A DNA stretch of 64,000 nucleotides from Ophthalmolycus amberensis (taxonomy: Eukaryota > Chordata > Actinopteri > Perciformes > Zoarcidae), in NCBI GenBank assembly GCA_024529925.1, contig JAFEUB010000725.1, positions 397,501 through 461,500 of the forward strand, read 5' to 3'. Within the stretch, counting starts at the first letter, position 1, and each line of letters starts with the position of its first letter. Below the pieces are notes generated by a model. It did no database searches. It was not told where the DNA came from and worked only from the letters and a program-made list of their open reading frames with translations. Positions 32,398 through 45,098 of the stretch are shown here, piece by piece. A program made the position numbers and the translations under genes.

Positions 32398-32700
32398 GGT
32401 GGTCTGAGGGTTCCGGTCTCTGGTGTTAGTCAATAGTAAGTCGTGTGGATGTCCGGAACAAGAGGTGGAAGGCCCTTCTTGCACAGCTGTGCATAGATGA
32501 GCTTGTTTCATGACTCCTTCCAGTTGGCCTTCTCCCTCTCTGGAGCATTTCCAGCAGGTGCAGAAGCGTCCTCTTAAATCTCTCCACTTGGCCGTTACCC
32601 TCTGGGTGGTACGGTGTCCTCCTCGAGCCTGCGATGCCACAGTTCTTAGCGATTTTCTAATTTGCACCCTTGGTCTGTGTAAGATTTGTGTATCTTATCT
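32398..32700 (-). pseudogene. Ty3/Gypsy integrase remnant
   Basis: Across two frames the minus strand reads GIAGSRRTPYHPEGNGQVER followed by F.RTLLHLLEMLQR, the integrase core with the YHP.GNGQ.ER catalytic-Glu motif. It is frameshifted and short; no LTR is adjacent. Confidence 0.75.
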
Positions 32701-33096
32701 TCAGTTGCATTTATTATCTGTCAGCCAGGGTCTTACCCTGGAGCCCGGTGGTATTTTGACAGAAAACTCACTGGCGTAAGGAATCTGGAGTGCTGCGCTG
32801 GCTGGATAAGAGAGGAATGTCTCTCACAGGTCACCCAGAAAAGCATGTGAATGCATGGCCTGTAATTAAAGCCCCCATTCCACATCCACTGGGAAAATAA
32901 TCTTGCTAAGGCTACATCCACATTATTACATTTTTGTTTGAAGAGAAAGCGATCTCCGGGCAAAGAGCTGTTTTAGAAATGAACTCCATCCATACTAAAT
33001 ACACACGGCTACTAGGCTATTGTAGCCTATGTCTTGCTCCGTCCCTCTCTCACACAAATCACTTAAAAAAATGAACAGTCACAATTCAATGTTTTA

Positions 33097-33630
33097 CTCA
33101 TAGACTGTGTATAAGACGTGGACGTAGTCAGTATGATCTCAGCCATTTTGTGGTAGACTGCGGTTTTGAAGCTTCAAATTCAGCATTGTGGCCGTGGCAA
33201 TCTTGGTTTTTCGGAGCCAGAAGTGACAAGAGAGAGAGTACAACCGAATGCTGACAAATACATTTTTAGGCAACCAAAACATTACAATTACCTTGAATGA
33301 ACTGAAAACACACTGTGAAAAGGTTCAAATTCTAAGACGAAAAACAACAACCTGTCAATCACAAGGTAGCCCCGCCCTAAAGCATACCCTGCTTTATGGT
33401 CTAGTTGACTCTAAATGGATCATAATTTACTAGATGAACATCATGCTGTATTGAAGAAGACTTGAAACTAGAGATTGAGACCATAAACTCATGTTTACAA
33501 TGTTCATTGAGGTAATAAATAAGAGAGAAGTAGAGTCATTTTCTCATAGACTTCTATACAATCAGACATGTTAACAACAACTTTAAGGCACTTCCATATT
33601 GGCTTCACTTTTCAAAAACTGAGGTTGCCT
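33097..33630 (-). repeat. Dispersed repeat family A, copy 2 (inverted)
   Basis: It starts CATAGACTGTGTATAAGACG and contains AAATGAACATCATGCTGTATTG in reverse of copy 1. Confidence 0.75.
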
Positions 33631-34067
33631 TCTGGTTTTACTACATTTTGAGTCAAGAAATTTGGTCGATAGACTTCTCACTTGTTGTCTGTTCTCAAAC
33701 TTGTAGCTCTGCTGGGTGGCTGGAAGTCGCTGTCGTACTGCAAGAGCATCATTTATGCTTTGTACTTTTACAATTTCTTCATGAACTTCACAACAGTTGA
33801 ACAGAACAAAACAAGCAACATGACAATAGGAAGGTCCTCCAATTCAAGTCCATCGCCCTCCTCAGGCCGCAAACCAGGCCTTCAAATGTCCGCTCCGTAG
33901 GGCTGACAACCCTTGTGAACAACCCGCTCAAATCATAACTTGCCTCCTGCACATGTAGGCATTATAAACGGAAGAATTTAACTCAACAGCAGCTACTTGC
34001 ATACACAACGCATGTAATTTGTTATCCATGTTGAATAAACCACTGGTAGCTGCAGGGTAATCTGATG

Positions 34068-34595
34068 CTGTTTGTTTTCTTCTGGAGAAGTGTCTCGTGA
34101 TAGGGGGGGGTGACAAACCAGGGAAGGACACGTCGTGACTGATGAGACCCAATCAGGAAGGGAAGTTGGTGTATCAGTTTGAAGTGTCTGAATGTGTTTC
34201 TGCCTGGCCAGATTAAAACGCAACCCAGGAGTTTTTTAAACTAAAACAGCACCAGCAGCATGTTCAAATGTCTTTGTTGAAGGGGTTCTAAAGTCTTATT
34301 AGTGATCATGTAGTCTTAAACTGGGGTTCTTCAAAATGTTGTAACTTCAGGCCCGCTTCTGATTGTTATACAAATTGGGAGGATGGCCTTCCCAAAATTA
34401 AAAGAGGATAATACATAACTGGGTTGTAAATATGGGTTAAGCCTCTATTTAGTTTACCCTCACCATCACTGCCTGTCATTACGAATCCACCTTTAATGTA
34501 TTCAGGGTGTCACAGCTCTGCCCCTTCTCTCCTGTCACTCTATCTCCTTTGGGATGAATCAAGTATATTTCTATTCTATTCTATTCTATCTCTCA
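34068..34595 (+). repeat. Arm 1 of a 527-bp inverted repeat
   Basis: It is the reverse complement of 36140-36666 with only scattered mismatches (about 1-2 percent by eye). It ends with the LINE-type tail CCTTTGGGATGAATCAAGTA and (TTCTA)n. Confidence 0.9.
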
Positions 34596-35047
34596 CTCAC
34601 CTAACCAGCTCATTCAGTGCACCTGTTAGTCACACCCACCTCATCAGCTCAATCACTCTCACCTGCTCACTCTGCTGCACCTACTATTTAGACCCCAGTC
34701 TCACACACACTCACTGCCAGATTGTTCACAGTATGCCAGACTTTCCCGCGTTTACCCTCTGACTGGTTTCCCGTTGCTGACCCTGCCTGTTTGCACTTCT
34801 CCGCCTTGCCTCTGTCCCGGTAAATGACTCAGCCTTCTGTCCCCAACCACGAGATTCTGCTTCCTCTGGTTTCTGTCTGCCTTCTCCCCTGAGGGCTTGA
34901 CGTTCCACTGAGTGGATTTCAACATGTGTGCAGATCCAAGACTGTTTGCCTGTTGTGTGTGTTCTGTCTGGAATAAAGTCTCGTTCCAACTATTGCGTGT
35001 GTCTGTCATACTGCGTCTGGGTTCTTACCACACCCGGGCAGTTACAC
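34596..35047 (+). mobile_element. Ty3/Gypsy LTR, solo or truncated
   Basis: It shows the fish Gypsy LTR pattern: CTATTTAGACCCCAGTCTCA, TGACCCTGCCTGTTTGC, then GGAATAAAGTCTCGTTCC (polyadenylation signal) and a U5-like end GGGCAGTTACA. The 5' edge abuts the LINE tail of arm 1 and is not well defined. Confidence 0.6.
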
Positions 35048-35049
35048 AG

Positions 35050-36135
35050 GGTCATATTTCCTCACCACACATTCTAGACCTTTTACCGGCACAGGGTCAT
35101 GTCCCACATCCCTTTATTGTTTCAAAAAGCGATCCATTTTGTGTCACTGCATCCAAGGGAACATTGGCTAGCTTACAGTGGCAAAACATGTTTGTCTCTA
35201 ACTGTTTGTGCGGGGTGATTGGCTTGGTGACATTCAAACATAACTGATATTATTTTGCTTTGTTTAAATTACTGTTTTTTTTTTATTCATGTAAGTTATT
35301 GAGCACATTGGGATATAAAAAACAAAGTTTTGTATTGAGCAGTACCTTTGCGGTCCATTAGATGGCGCTCTGAGGACCAGTGGTTGAGAATAGATGGCCT
35401 AAAACTCTTGGTATGGGGCCCACCAGACCTTTCCAGCACTTGTCTATTGATTGAACACAGGACGTTTGTAGTCCTGACCACAGTTATCAATTTTTAATTG
35501 GAACAGATTATACAGTAAGGTCATATTACATATAAGGGCAGATAGTGTATTGATAAACAATATGTAGTCATACCAAGGCTCACACAGACACAGATGGATT
35601 ACTCGATGTAAAGGTATTCATCACAACATGGTCTTGCTGAGGCATGAAAAACTCAATGTTCTGAAATGTTTTCATCAGGGCTGTTTACAGCTGAGATCCA
35701 GCTTTTCAAAATGACACATTAGTCATCTGGGAATGAACACCTCAATGGATCCTTATGTGAAGTTCAGCTATGCCCATGTCTCGTTAAAAGGTGAGAGATC
35801 TGGCACCTCAGGAATACTGGCTGTGTGATAACTGTTCTTAAAGCTGCACTGATGACAATGGATTACTGTAAATGACTGTAATGTGCGTGTTTACCAACAA
35901 CTTTATTAGAGTGCCAAAGCCCTGACACCACTTCCTTTCTAGCCAACATTTCACTAGCTGTCCTTGATAATGCCGCTGGATGGAAAGTCAGAAGATCAAA
36001 GTTATTACGATTCATCCTTTGGGGACTGTGAATGTGTGTACCAATATTCACAGAAATCCATCAAACTGATTTTTAAATATTTTAAGAACTACATGGTCAA
36101 CCTCATGGTAGCAGCAGAAAAGTCTCGTCTTTTTT
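35050..36135. other. Spacer of the inverted repeat; nothing else recognised
   Basis: Unremarkable AT-rich sequence with short frames only. Confidence 0.3.
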
Positions 36136-36139
36136 TTCC

Positions 36140-36666
36140 TGAGAGATAGAATAGAATAGAATAGAAATATACTTGATTCATCCCAAAGGAGATAGAGTGA
36201 CAGGAGAGAAGGGGCAGAGCTGTGACACCCTGAATACATTAAAGGTGGATTCGTAATGACAGGCAGTGATGGTGAGGGTCAACTAAATAGAGGCTTAACC
36301 CATATTTACAACCCAGTTATGTATTATCCTCTTTTAATTTTGGGAAGGCCGTCCTCCCAATTTGTATAACAATCAGAAGCGGGCCTGAAGTTACAACATT
36401 TTGAAGAACCCCAGTTTAAGACTACATGATCACTAATAAGACTTTAGAACCCCTTCAACAAAGACATTTGAACATGCTGCTGGTGCTGTTTTAGTTTAAA
36501 AACTCCTGGGTTGCATTTTAATCTGGCCAGGCAGAAACACATTCAGACACTTCAAACTGATACACCAACTTCCCTTCCTGATTGGGTCTCATCAGTCACG
36601 ACGTGTCCTTCCCTGGTTTGTCACCCCCCCCTATCACGAGACACTTCTCCAGAAGAAAACAAACAG
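36140..36666 (-). repeat. Arm 2 of the 527-bp inverted repeat
   Basis: Starts TGAGAGATAGAATAGAATAG and ends AGAAGAAAACAAACAG, the inverse of arm 1. It directly abuts the Harbinger remnant. Confidence 0.9.
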
Positions 36667-37080
36667 TTCACATGGTCTGCCCAGCGCTGGATCCCTGGAG
36701 CTTTAGTCCGTATGTGGCGTCCATCTATGGCACCAACAGCATGGGCAAAAGCAGGTCTCAACTCAAGCAAGTTGACTGAAGCCTTGGGGAAATGGTCTTG
36801 TGGCCATGGCAGTGAAAGTGCAGTGGAGAGTACTTTCCTTGTGAACTCTATGGGTAATTTTGTATACTGTGCTTCTTGGCATTCCAAAGGCAGGACTCAC
36901 CACAGAGAGTGAAAGCACATGGGCCAAAGCTACACAAAAAAACAGGAACCTCCATCTCCTGGCCCCAAACGTGGTCCCTTGGTGAAGAAATGAACTGCAG
37001 CAATAATGCCAGAGTAGTTCTTTAGCATTTACTGCATGTACAGCCCTCTGCATTCCTGGTGGGGAAAAAATATATAACAC
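36667..37080 (-). pseudogene. Harbinger transposase (HARBI1-like nuclease) remnant
   Basis: Two overlapping minus-strand frames give FGMPRSTVYKITHRV and then, shifted, FAHAVGAIDGRHIRTKAPG, the first catalytic Asp region of Harbinger DDE nucleases. The remaining catalytic residues are cut off at the inverted-repeat boundary. Confidence 0.75.
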
Positions 37081-37084
37081 ACAA

Positions 37085-38135
37085 AGTGCAGGCCAACCTA
37101 CGATACTGAGAGATAGGAGACAGCGGTGTGTGCTGCCTTATATTCTGTGGGGTCCGCAGGTATTCAGGTAAGTACGACCTGATTGGCTGGCTACACTCTT
37201 GCAAATTATCAGTGGGCAAATGTGTGCTCGAAGTTGGAGGGGATTATTACGCATAGAGTTCATTGGAGGGCTTCACCTGTGTATTCTGTGGATATTTTCT
37301 TTCTCATACTTGACGCAAAGGCCCGATCCTAATCTCCTCACGGACTCACAGGCTTTGATGCGCGTCCCTGCAAAGTCCATGAGGGATTAGGGCTGTCCTG
37401 CTGTCAAAGCGTTGAGTGTTTTAGTGCTCTCTCGCAGACATTGTGAGGCCTCTTGTGAAGACTTTCCGTAAGTCCGCATTTCTGCAGACTTGGCCTGAGA
37501 GAAATACCCAAAATGTATAGAGTTGTGACGTTAAATAAGAATTAACAAAGGGAAGCCCAGAGGTGTATTAAAAATAAGCTAACGGGTGTTCAGCCAGGTA
37601 TATGAAATTTACACAGAAACATTAAGGATTTGAGACGGACATAAAAACATATGAAATCCAAGGAATGCAATCAGACTTTATTACACACCTGCTTTATTCA
37701 TCAACCAATTCTTTTAACTTTGCCTTTTAAAGCAGTTTTGACAAAAAAAACTCGTAAATACATTATTTGACAATCACTTCTCTACTTATAAGTGAAAGGG
37801 GCTGAGGTCCAGGGTAGTTAGAGGAATCTACATTCCAGCAGAACTGCCTCTGCCTCTGATTGCTGTGCTGCCACTACACTATTTTCTGTGTCCTCCGTAC
37901 CGTCCTGTTACAGTAAGGAAATAGCCTGGAATATGCTCAAATCAGGCAGTTAGCCCCCCCCCTTATTTCTACCATTTCAAGCCCTCGCAGCTGGTCACAC
38001 TTAACCTACTACCAGTATCGTCAGTAAACCCTGAGGGCTTTATTGGGATCAGGCCAAACTGTTGTTTAGGTTGGGTTTGACCCACAAGACTACCCAGACT
38101 GTTTATTGCTGCAATCCATACTACTAAATCTCGCA
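37085..38135. other. Intergenic; nothing recognised
   Basis: Possibly includes more of the Harbinger element upstream of its nuclease, but I see no second ORF or terminal repeat. Confidence 0.3.
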
Positions 38136-38139
38136 CCGA

Positions 38140-38470
38140 ACATTATTGCGTGCAAGAGCCTACTGTACTCCACTGTATACAGCCCACCTGTGGTGCAGCT
38201 ATAGTAAAGCCAAAATGAAAAAGATTCAGGTGGCATTTAATGATGCTTTTAGAATCTTGCTCAAGCTTCCAAGATGGACAAGTGCAAGTCATACGTTTGT
38301 GAGTCGTAATGTTCCCACCTTCCATGCTGTGTTGAGGAATTTTATTTACAAATTTAAATGTCGGTTAAATGACTCACAAAATGTAATTATAAAAGCCTTA
38401 ACTGATCCAACACAAAGTGTGATATACTTCTTGTTTCTGGAAATATTGGAACAAATGTCTGTATGTTTTT
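38140..38470 (+). pseudogene. LINE reverse-transcriptase C-terminal fragment
   Basis: A 108-codon frame reads YCTPLYTAHLWCSYSKAKMK, VAFNDAFRILLKLPRW and RNFIYKFKCRLNDSQN, the thumb/C-terminal region of jockey/L2-type fish LINE polymerases. It is 5'-truncated. Confidence 0.75.
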
Positions 38471-38474
38471 AACA

Positions 38475-40160
38475 AGTGACTTTTTTTTAACTGCAATGAT
38501 TACACTTGTGTCTTGGTGTCCTCATATTGTATTTTATATATTGTTGTTGTATTTGTTTGTTTTTGTTATTTTGATACTATATGGACTCATGAGTCTGAAA
38601 TAAAAGTTGATTATATTAAAAAGAAAGATTCTCTGCTGGTCAGATTTCACCCTATTTTTGATGATTTGATGAATGAAATATTCAACAGCAAGGTAAATGT
38701 GGCCTTTGGACGACAAAAACAAAAAAAAGTAAATGTAGATTTTTTTGGCCACATATCAGACACACATCAAGTCATGCTTATGGCCATGCACATGTTTCCT
38801 GTACTTTAAAACAACAAAGCTACTCCTATTATTCAAACAACATATCTTTGAAGTCCTTGGAAAATTTGAGAGGAAGGACACACCTGTTTCATTTTATAGG
38901 TCATATATACACTCCCTACAGATTTTCATGAGATGGATGGCGTAAGTGAGACAGACGCCTCTCTATTCATTTCATCCAATACACAGGGGGATGGAAGAAG
39001 GGGCGACGCACTCACACCTGTTTTATTTTACAGACTGATTTGATGAAAGGGAAGCTGCTTTACCTCAAATGATTGGATTGTTGCACCAACAATCTGCTGC
39101 ACCAGTAGATCTTGACCGGTCCACTCCAGTCATGGTAACACATTAATAATGAAGTTGTTGCTGCCATACAGTAAAAGTCTTCCCCCAGATGTGGATGAAA
39201 AACATCAGGGACATTCAACTGCACTCTAACTCACTCCTTTTCTGCGTTGACACTTTTAGAAAAAAATGTGTTCAGTCTGGCGTGAAAGTCGCCAAATATT
39301 GAATAAACTAATTGAACAGAGTGGAAAAAATTGTGAAGAAACACTTCAGTTGACATTTGATATGTTGAAAACTCTGAAGGAGGTCCTCCCCAGAAGGGAT
39401 GCAAACAGTTCCAGGGGAGGCTCAGTGAATGAAATAAAGATTACTTTAGATCACATACAATAGCCTAAATGTGTGTGATTTAAGGAATCTGCAATATTAG
39501 GCTATCTTGCCTCCATTGTTGGGATTAAATTAAATAATCCCATAGGCATGCAGGAATTGAGCCAAACTAAAGTAAGCTGAAATATAAATGGCGCCTTTCT
39601 CCAAGCTTTGTCTAAGGGGAGACACAGTCTCCAATTTTGAAAACCCTTGTCCGAGATATGCTTTAATCATATGCATAGGGAGGTCAAACATGGGATTTTC
39701 ACCCGGGAGACTGGCGTATCTGTCCTATGTCAACGGTAAATTATTATAAGTTACGTAGGCTACGTGTAACGTAACAAACGTAGTTGTTTTAACCCAAACC
39801 ATGTTTTTTTTCCTAAACCTAACATAGTTTGTTGCCTAAACCCAACGTTAAATCGTTTAACCAAACAATGTAGTTGTGTTGTGTAAACTTGATGTTAAAT
39901 TGTTTCACCCACAGACGTAGACTTATTGCCTCAACTTAACGTTAAATTGTTAAACCGAATGAGCTGTCTACTTGTGATTGGATCACCCAAGACACCTGTA
40001 AATGCCAGGTGTAAAAAGGGATTGAGTGTTTTTTATACAGTATTCTGTCTCTTGAAACAGAACACAAGGCCAGTGACTGAGTGACTAAAAAGCTTAACTG
40101 GCTGTGAAATTAATTTAACAAACTAAGCCACTCATTTCTTCAAAACCGAAGTGCAGTTAA
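38475..40160. other. Intergenic; nothing recognised
   Basis: Short frames only. Around 39770-39960, AACCCAAACC and AACGTTAAAT motifs recur, suggesting an old repeat. Confidence 0.3.
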
Positions 40161-41175
40161 TACACTGTAATAAAAATCCATGTGGTTTAACTTAAAAACG
40201 TAAGTACAATTGCTGCCTTAAACTTTCAAGTCAAGTCAAATTAGATTTACAATTTGTTTCAACTCATGACTTTGAGTGTACTTTGGCTTTGGATTGCTCT
40301 TTGTAAGTTCACATGAATGTATAGTATGCGTTTATTCAACTGAGCAATGCAAGTTAAAACAATATACAACTTATTATCATGCATTCTGTTCACTTGACCA
40401 AATAAGTGGTTTCAACTTAGCAAAATAAGTTAAAAAGATATATAACTTATTATCATGCATTCTGTTCACTTGTCCCAACTAGTGATTTCAACTCATATTT
40501 TAGTGAGAAGGAAGTCTTGACATTACTTTCCCAGTTAAAATGACTTAAAAGTACGAGTTGTTTCAAATGACTAGTTATAAGAAAACACCATGTCTTGAGG
40601 CAAAAATCTAATTCATTTTCTTGCATTAAAAGTTTTTACATTAAAACATGCAGATCGCCAACAACTTCCATACTGTAGTTAAACAGAATATTCACTATAA
40701 GTTCCAGCTCAGCAGAGAATAACCTTAAAGTCTTTAAACATTAACATACAAATAGTAAACAAATGAGTGTCCAAGTTGTAGGATATAGTGCCAGCTACTG
40801 ACGAGGAATGAACTGAATAACCCTCCACTCACTCGTCCCTTTCCAAGCATGTTTGACAACTACAGTGGCCTTCAGGTAACGTAACAACACAAACCAAACA
40901 CTGTCCATTCTGGGCTACTTCAGAAACATGGCAGACTCCGTGCTCATTCCAATGTATCAAAAACACATTCATATTTTCAGGTTATTATATATTAAAGAAA
41001 ACACTTTATATATTATATTATATTCCAATTTCTGGAATAAAAGAGTGGGTGTGCATTCTAGTGAGAGACTGCGCTGAATGTATAACTGTATGAAAAATAA
41101 GAAAAAGAACAATCAGCACAATTTTAACAGGAACAACTGACAGGATTTAGCAAATCTTGAGTCCTTTTCTGTCTT

Positions 41176-41746
41176 TTACAATTTGTACCTCAGGAGTTTG
41201 TTTCTCAATCCATGTACTCTTGCAGAGGCTTGTTCTGGTTTGATCTTCATCACCACTCGCTGGAGAAATTCGAAGGGATACTTCATGGCTTGTGGATACT
41301 CAAGATTCACAGAGTATATAATGCCCATAAGCATGGCAAAGCTGCATGCCACATCTTTCATGTCATGGAGCACAATTGTCTCCTCGACCACAACTGCGAC
41401 GTTGAAGATCTCGCCTGGAATTGCATCCCGTTCCGGACCTTCATAGCCTATCAGAAGGCCAACTTGCATCCCCTTCATGGCTGCATCCAGAGTCTCACCA
41501 TGAGCCTTGAAAAGTAGAAATAATAGTGTTTGACCTTTTACATTTTTAAGTACATATGCTCTACAAGCAGTGAGGGAAAGTAACTAAGTGCATTTTCTCA
41601 AGTACTCCACTTAAGTATTTTGAGGTACTTATACTGTACTTGATTATTTACATTTTATGTTACTTTCTACTTCTACTCCACTAAATCTTAGAGGTAAATA
41701 TTGTACTTTTCACTCCATATATTTCATAAATTTAGTTACCAGTCAC

Positions 41747-41780
<34 letters not shown>

Positions 41781-43406
41781 CTTTATCCAGAAAGTTTGAC
41801 GCACTACTCCTCACACAGCATTGCCAACACCTGCGCAAAAAATACCTCAAAACGTGCAGCCTGATCGAGAGTCGTGTGCTAAGTATTTGTTAGAGAGATT
41901 CACCCAGCGGTTTTCCCGAAAAACTGAGCAAATTTCTCCATTCACTTGAATGGGGTTTCGGCGTGAAGAGAGCTAAAAAAACACTTAACTTTGGGCCCAT
42001 ATTGACTAGCCACATCAACGCATTCGACCGAGTCTTATCTTTCTCATGATACCCATATTTTCTGCACGCAGACTCCTGCTTTTTGTTAAAAGGAGGCAGG
42101 AGTTTTGTTCAAAATCACCGTTTACTGCAACGTTTCTTAATCAGTCTGCGTCCTCACCATGGCAAGCAGTTACACACGCACGCAGGCTCTCTCTCTACAC
42201 ACACGAGTTGGAGATATTCAGTTAAAGGCATTGTTAGACCTCCTGTCTGTCTGTCTCTGTCCGTTAGTTACTACCGGTGACATTGGCGTGTGTATATATT
42301 GCGACGTCTTTGGGGAGTAGCAGCCACACTGTCTCAACTTTTTGCAGAATTTTCTAGTTACAAAATAGTATCTACATATATACACACACAAAAACTGTAT
42401 TTTGAAATGAGCAATACTGCCTGAGCACTTTTAAGTATATTTTGATGCCAATACTTTTGTACTTGTATTCAAGTAAAATTTTGAATGCAGGACTTACACT
42501 TGTAACAGAGTATTTCTTCCACCACTGTCTACAAGGCTAATTCATGTCACTAAAATTGTTCTTCGGATGTTCGCAAACAATTATGTTAAAATCTATACAT
42601 GTAACCAGTTTTGCATTAAGGAAATACATAACGTCTTACGTCACACATCCTGATGACGTCTGATGGATCTTCGGATAAGTAATGTGGCAGGCCAAGCAAA
42701 GCAGCAGTCCTCCTTTCATTTGTGTCCTACAAGACCGAGAAATATGCAGTGAGATGACAATGTTGTAGCACACATAGCATCAATTTACAAATAATCAGCA
42801 ACCCCTTACATCTTTCTCAAGACAGTTCAAAATGTCTTTGAGTGCCTGCTTCTTTCCAGACATGGTTGCAGCTTTGTAGACCACCAGCAGTCTTGGGACC
42901 AGGCCATCAAGTCCGTCAAGAAAACACTCGAGAAGGTCTGTGGTGAGGACTCTCTTGAATTCTGCCCTTATCTGAGGAGACACAGACAGATAGTAAATAC
43001 TAGTCAAACAACATTTCTGAATAGGACACGCAATTTACACAGTATGACAAGCAGTGTGACTGCCTACCTGTCTCTCAAGGAACAGAGCTGGCCATCTGGA
43101 AAGGACCTCTGCGACGAGTGGCTGATCTCCAATAATCTCTTTTTGGCGCTGGGAAAATGTAGCGGTCATCAGGTGTTCCACCAGCTGGTGATCAGGGTCT
43201 TTCTTAAGCATTTCCACCTCCAACATCTTTCGCTTTTCTTCCATGTTTTCAGAACTCTGTCCTTCTGGTGGATCTGGACAGTAGTTGACCTCACCTTTCT
43301 TTGACTTCTTAACACATTTCCCCTTTGCATCAGCTCCCCTTCTTTTGTTGATTACCACCTCCTCCGGACAGCCTGCAGGAGCTAACTTTTTACAACTCCA
43401 CTTCAT
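41176..43406 (-). CDS. SAMD3-like family protein, 305 residues (4 coding exons)
   Basis: Exons 43406-43068, 42971-42810, 42726-42640 and 41505-41176 join in frame, every junction in phase 0, with consensus acceptors and GT donors. The result is 305 residues without a stop. The start is ATG AAG TGG at 43406; an in-frame TGA lies 12 bases before it. The N-terminal 45 residues are Lys-rich (CVKKSKKGE). The last exon holds the family's conserved end: GETLDAAMKGMQVGLLIGYE, EETIVLHDMKDVA and RVHGLRNKLL. From memory this matches the multi-copy fish proteins labelled sterile alpha motif domain-containing protein 3-like; the SAM domain itself is absent here. The function is unknown. It lies inside a TIR-bounded unit, and a hAT element sits in its last intron. 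Confidence 0.75.
41568..42527. mobile_element. Non-autonomous hAT element with 8-bp duplication
   Basis: Starts CAGTGAGGGAAAGTAACTAA and ends as the inverse of CAGTGGTGGAAGAAATACTC. It is flanked by perfect TCTACAAG copies (41560-41567 and 42528-42535). The interior has the well-known fish AAGTACTCCACTTAAGTA sequence, an (AAT)n run at 41748-41780 and an unrelated insert of about 550 bp. It is nested in the last intron of the SAMD3-like gene. Confidence 0.92.
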
Positions 43407-44304
43407 CAACCAAACTCAATGAATGAACCATCGGCACCTGAAACACAGAAAAATCAATCAATATAACATGATATATCAAAACCTTTAGTCATATGAACTG
43501 CAAACTTCATTGAGAGAGTAAAATGCACACAATAGCCACAGTAATCAGATAACAATGAGTTTCTAATCAATTTATGATCTTAGGATCAGAGGTAGTTTCC
43601 ATAACCTATGGTGAGTTTTTAAAATTAACTAAATCATAAGAAACTGAGGGAATTTGTCATTTATATTACAGATTTTTTTCCTAACTGTATAATTGATGAA
43701 TAACTTAAACAGGCATAATACATTTTTTTTATTCACCACTTTACAATGTAGCCAATCAATGGCTTTAACTTTAAACCATTAGTCCAGACAGTATCATTAC
43801 ATTGTATATTCAGCATTTTACTTTATTCTGAATAACTTTGTAACATGTTATATTTTATTCTTATTTTTCATTCCTGCACTATATTTAGGCATAGAATATC
43901 TACTTTTTTAAAATATCTTATATTTTAGCGTAAGCATTGAAGGAGCCAGAGATTCAAGACTAATTCATGAGCAGGAATGACATTAAAATAACTTGACCCG
44001 TGGTGGAAAGCCCCGTGGTGGGGGAGATTTAAAAAAAAGCTAGAGTGGCGCGAACACAGATAGCTCGCTAAAGTACGCTACTAGCTAACTAGCTCGCGAG
44101 CTAATTATCTTCACAACCATGTCGGGTTAAGCTACACCACGTGCGCTGAGTTACTTAGCAAGTTCCCGTTTCCGAGTGGCCGTGTTTAGCCAAAAGCAGT
44201 TTAAGAAGCCAGCCAGCAGACATTTAAACTCTTCTATTTAATTAGGTTTCAAATGTACTAGCTACTGACATTTTAGCCAGACCACAAATAGTCCATATGC
44301 TTAC

Positions 44305-44335
44305 CGTAGCCAACTGTCTGGAGACCGCCATGTTG
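44305..44335 (-). other. Candidate 5' exon of the SAMD3-like gene
   Basis: A strong donor CTACG|GTAAGC ends at 44305 and would join the acceptor TTTCAG at 43438. The ATG in this exon opens a 24-codon frame that reads across the junction and overlaps the main start, so it would act as an upstream ORF. The transcription start is not defined. Confidence 0.4.
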
Positions 44336-44806
44336 CCAAACGTGGCTATGTTACATTGAGAAGCTGCCCAAAAACATTAGCTTATTTAAATTACATTTTT
44401 CTAAATGCCCTCTGAAACATTCTTGATAGGACTTCGTACACTATTGTTCATTAACCTTATATCGTGTTCGGGTCCAATTAGACCGGTTATGAGGATTTAC
44501 ACGGCTCAAATGTGACCATTAAAAACGAACTTTAACGCTAGGCTGTTTGTCATATTGGACCAACTGCATTACACTTTAAGCGTTATGCATTTACAGACAA
44601 TATAATAACTTGACAGCAGATACTTTCTTCACATTTACTAACTGGGTTGACTGATATTGCTGACTCATCCACTCACCTCACTTCGCCTTTGTCCTTCCGA
44701 GCCGCTTGTCAATGGTCGGTTGGTTGACGTTCATCGTCTTGCTGGCTAACCATATTCATCCGCCGCTTGGTTCGCTGAACCGACGTACTGCGTGGTCAGG
44801 TTCAGG

Positions 44807-45098
44807 TCACGTTCGTGATCCGGCTGCCAAAACGTATTGGTCCGCCGCGTGGTTTAGGTTAGTTCGCCATCTGGTATTTACATAGGTTGGTGACGCAGCT
44901 GAGCAGGCAGACAGCTTGCGACATGCTACGGCACCCACCTGTCACTCAAAGCGGCCAGGTCACGTTCGTGATCCGGCTGCCAAAACGTATTGTTCCGCCG
45001 CGTGGTTTAGGTTAGTTCGCCGTCTGGTATTTACACAGGTGGTGACGGAGCTGAGCAGACAAGACAGCTTGCACCCACCTGTCACTCAAAGTGGCCAC
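44807..45098. repeat. Tandem duplication, about 153-bp unit
   Basis: Units 44807-44959 and 44960-45098 both run from TCACGTTCGTGATCCGGCTG to CACCTGTCACTCAAAG. The second has small deletions. It lies 5' of the SAMD3-like gene, inside the TIR-bounded unit. Confidence 0.9.

Noticed and set aside
42083..42280. 65-codon frame inside the hAT element
   Set aside because: It falls in an unrelated insert of the non-autonomous element, without domain or splice support.
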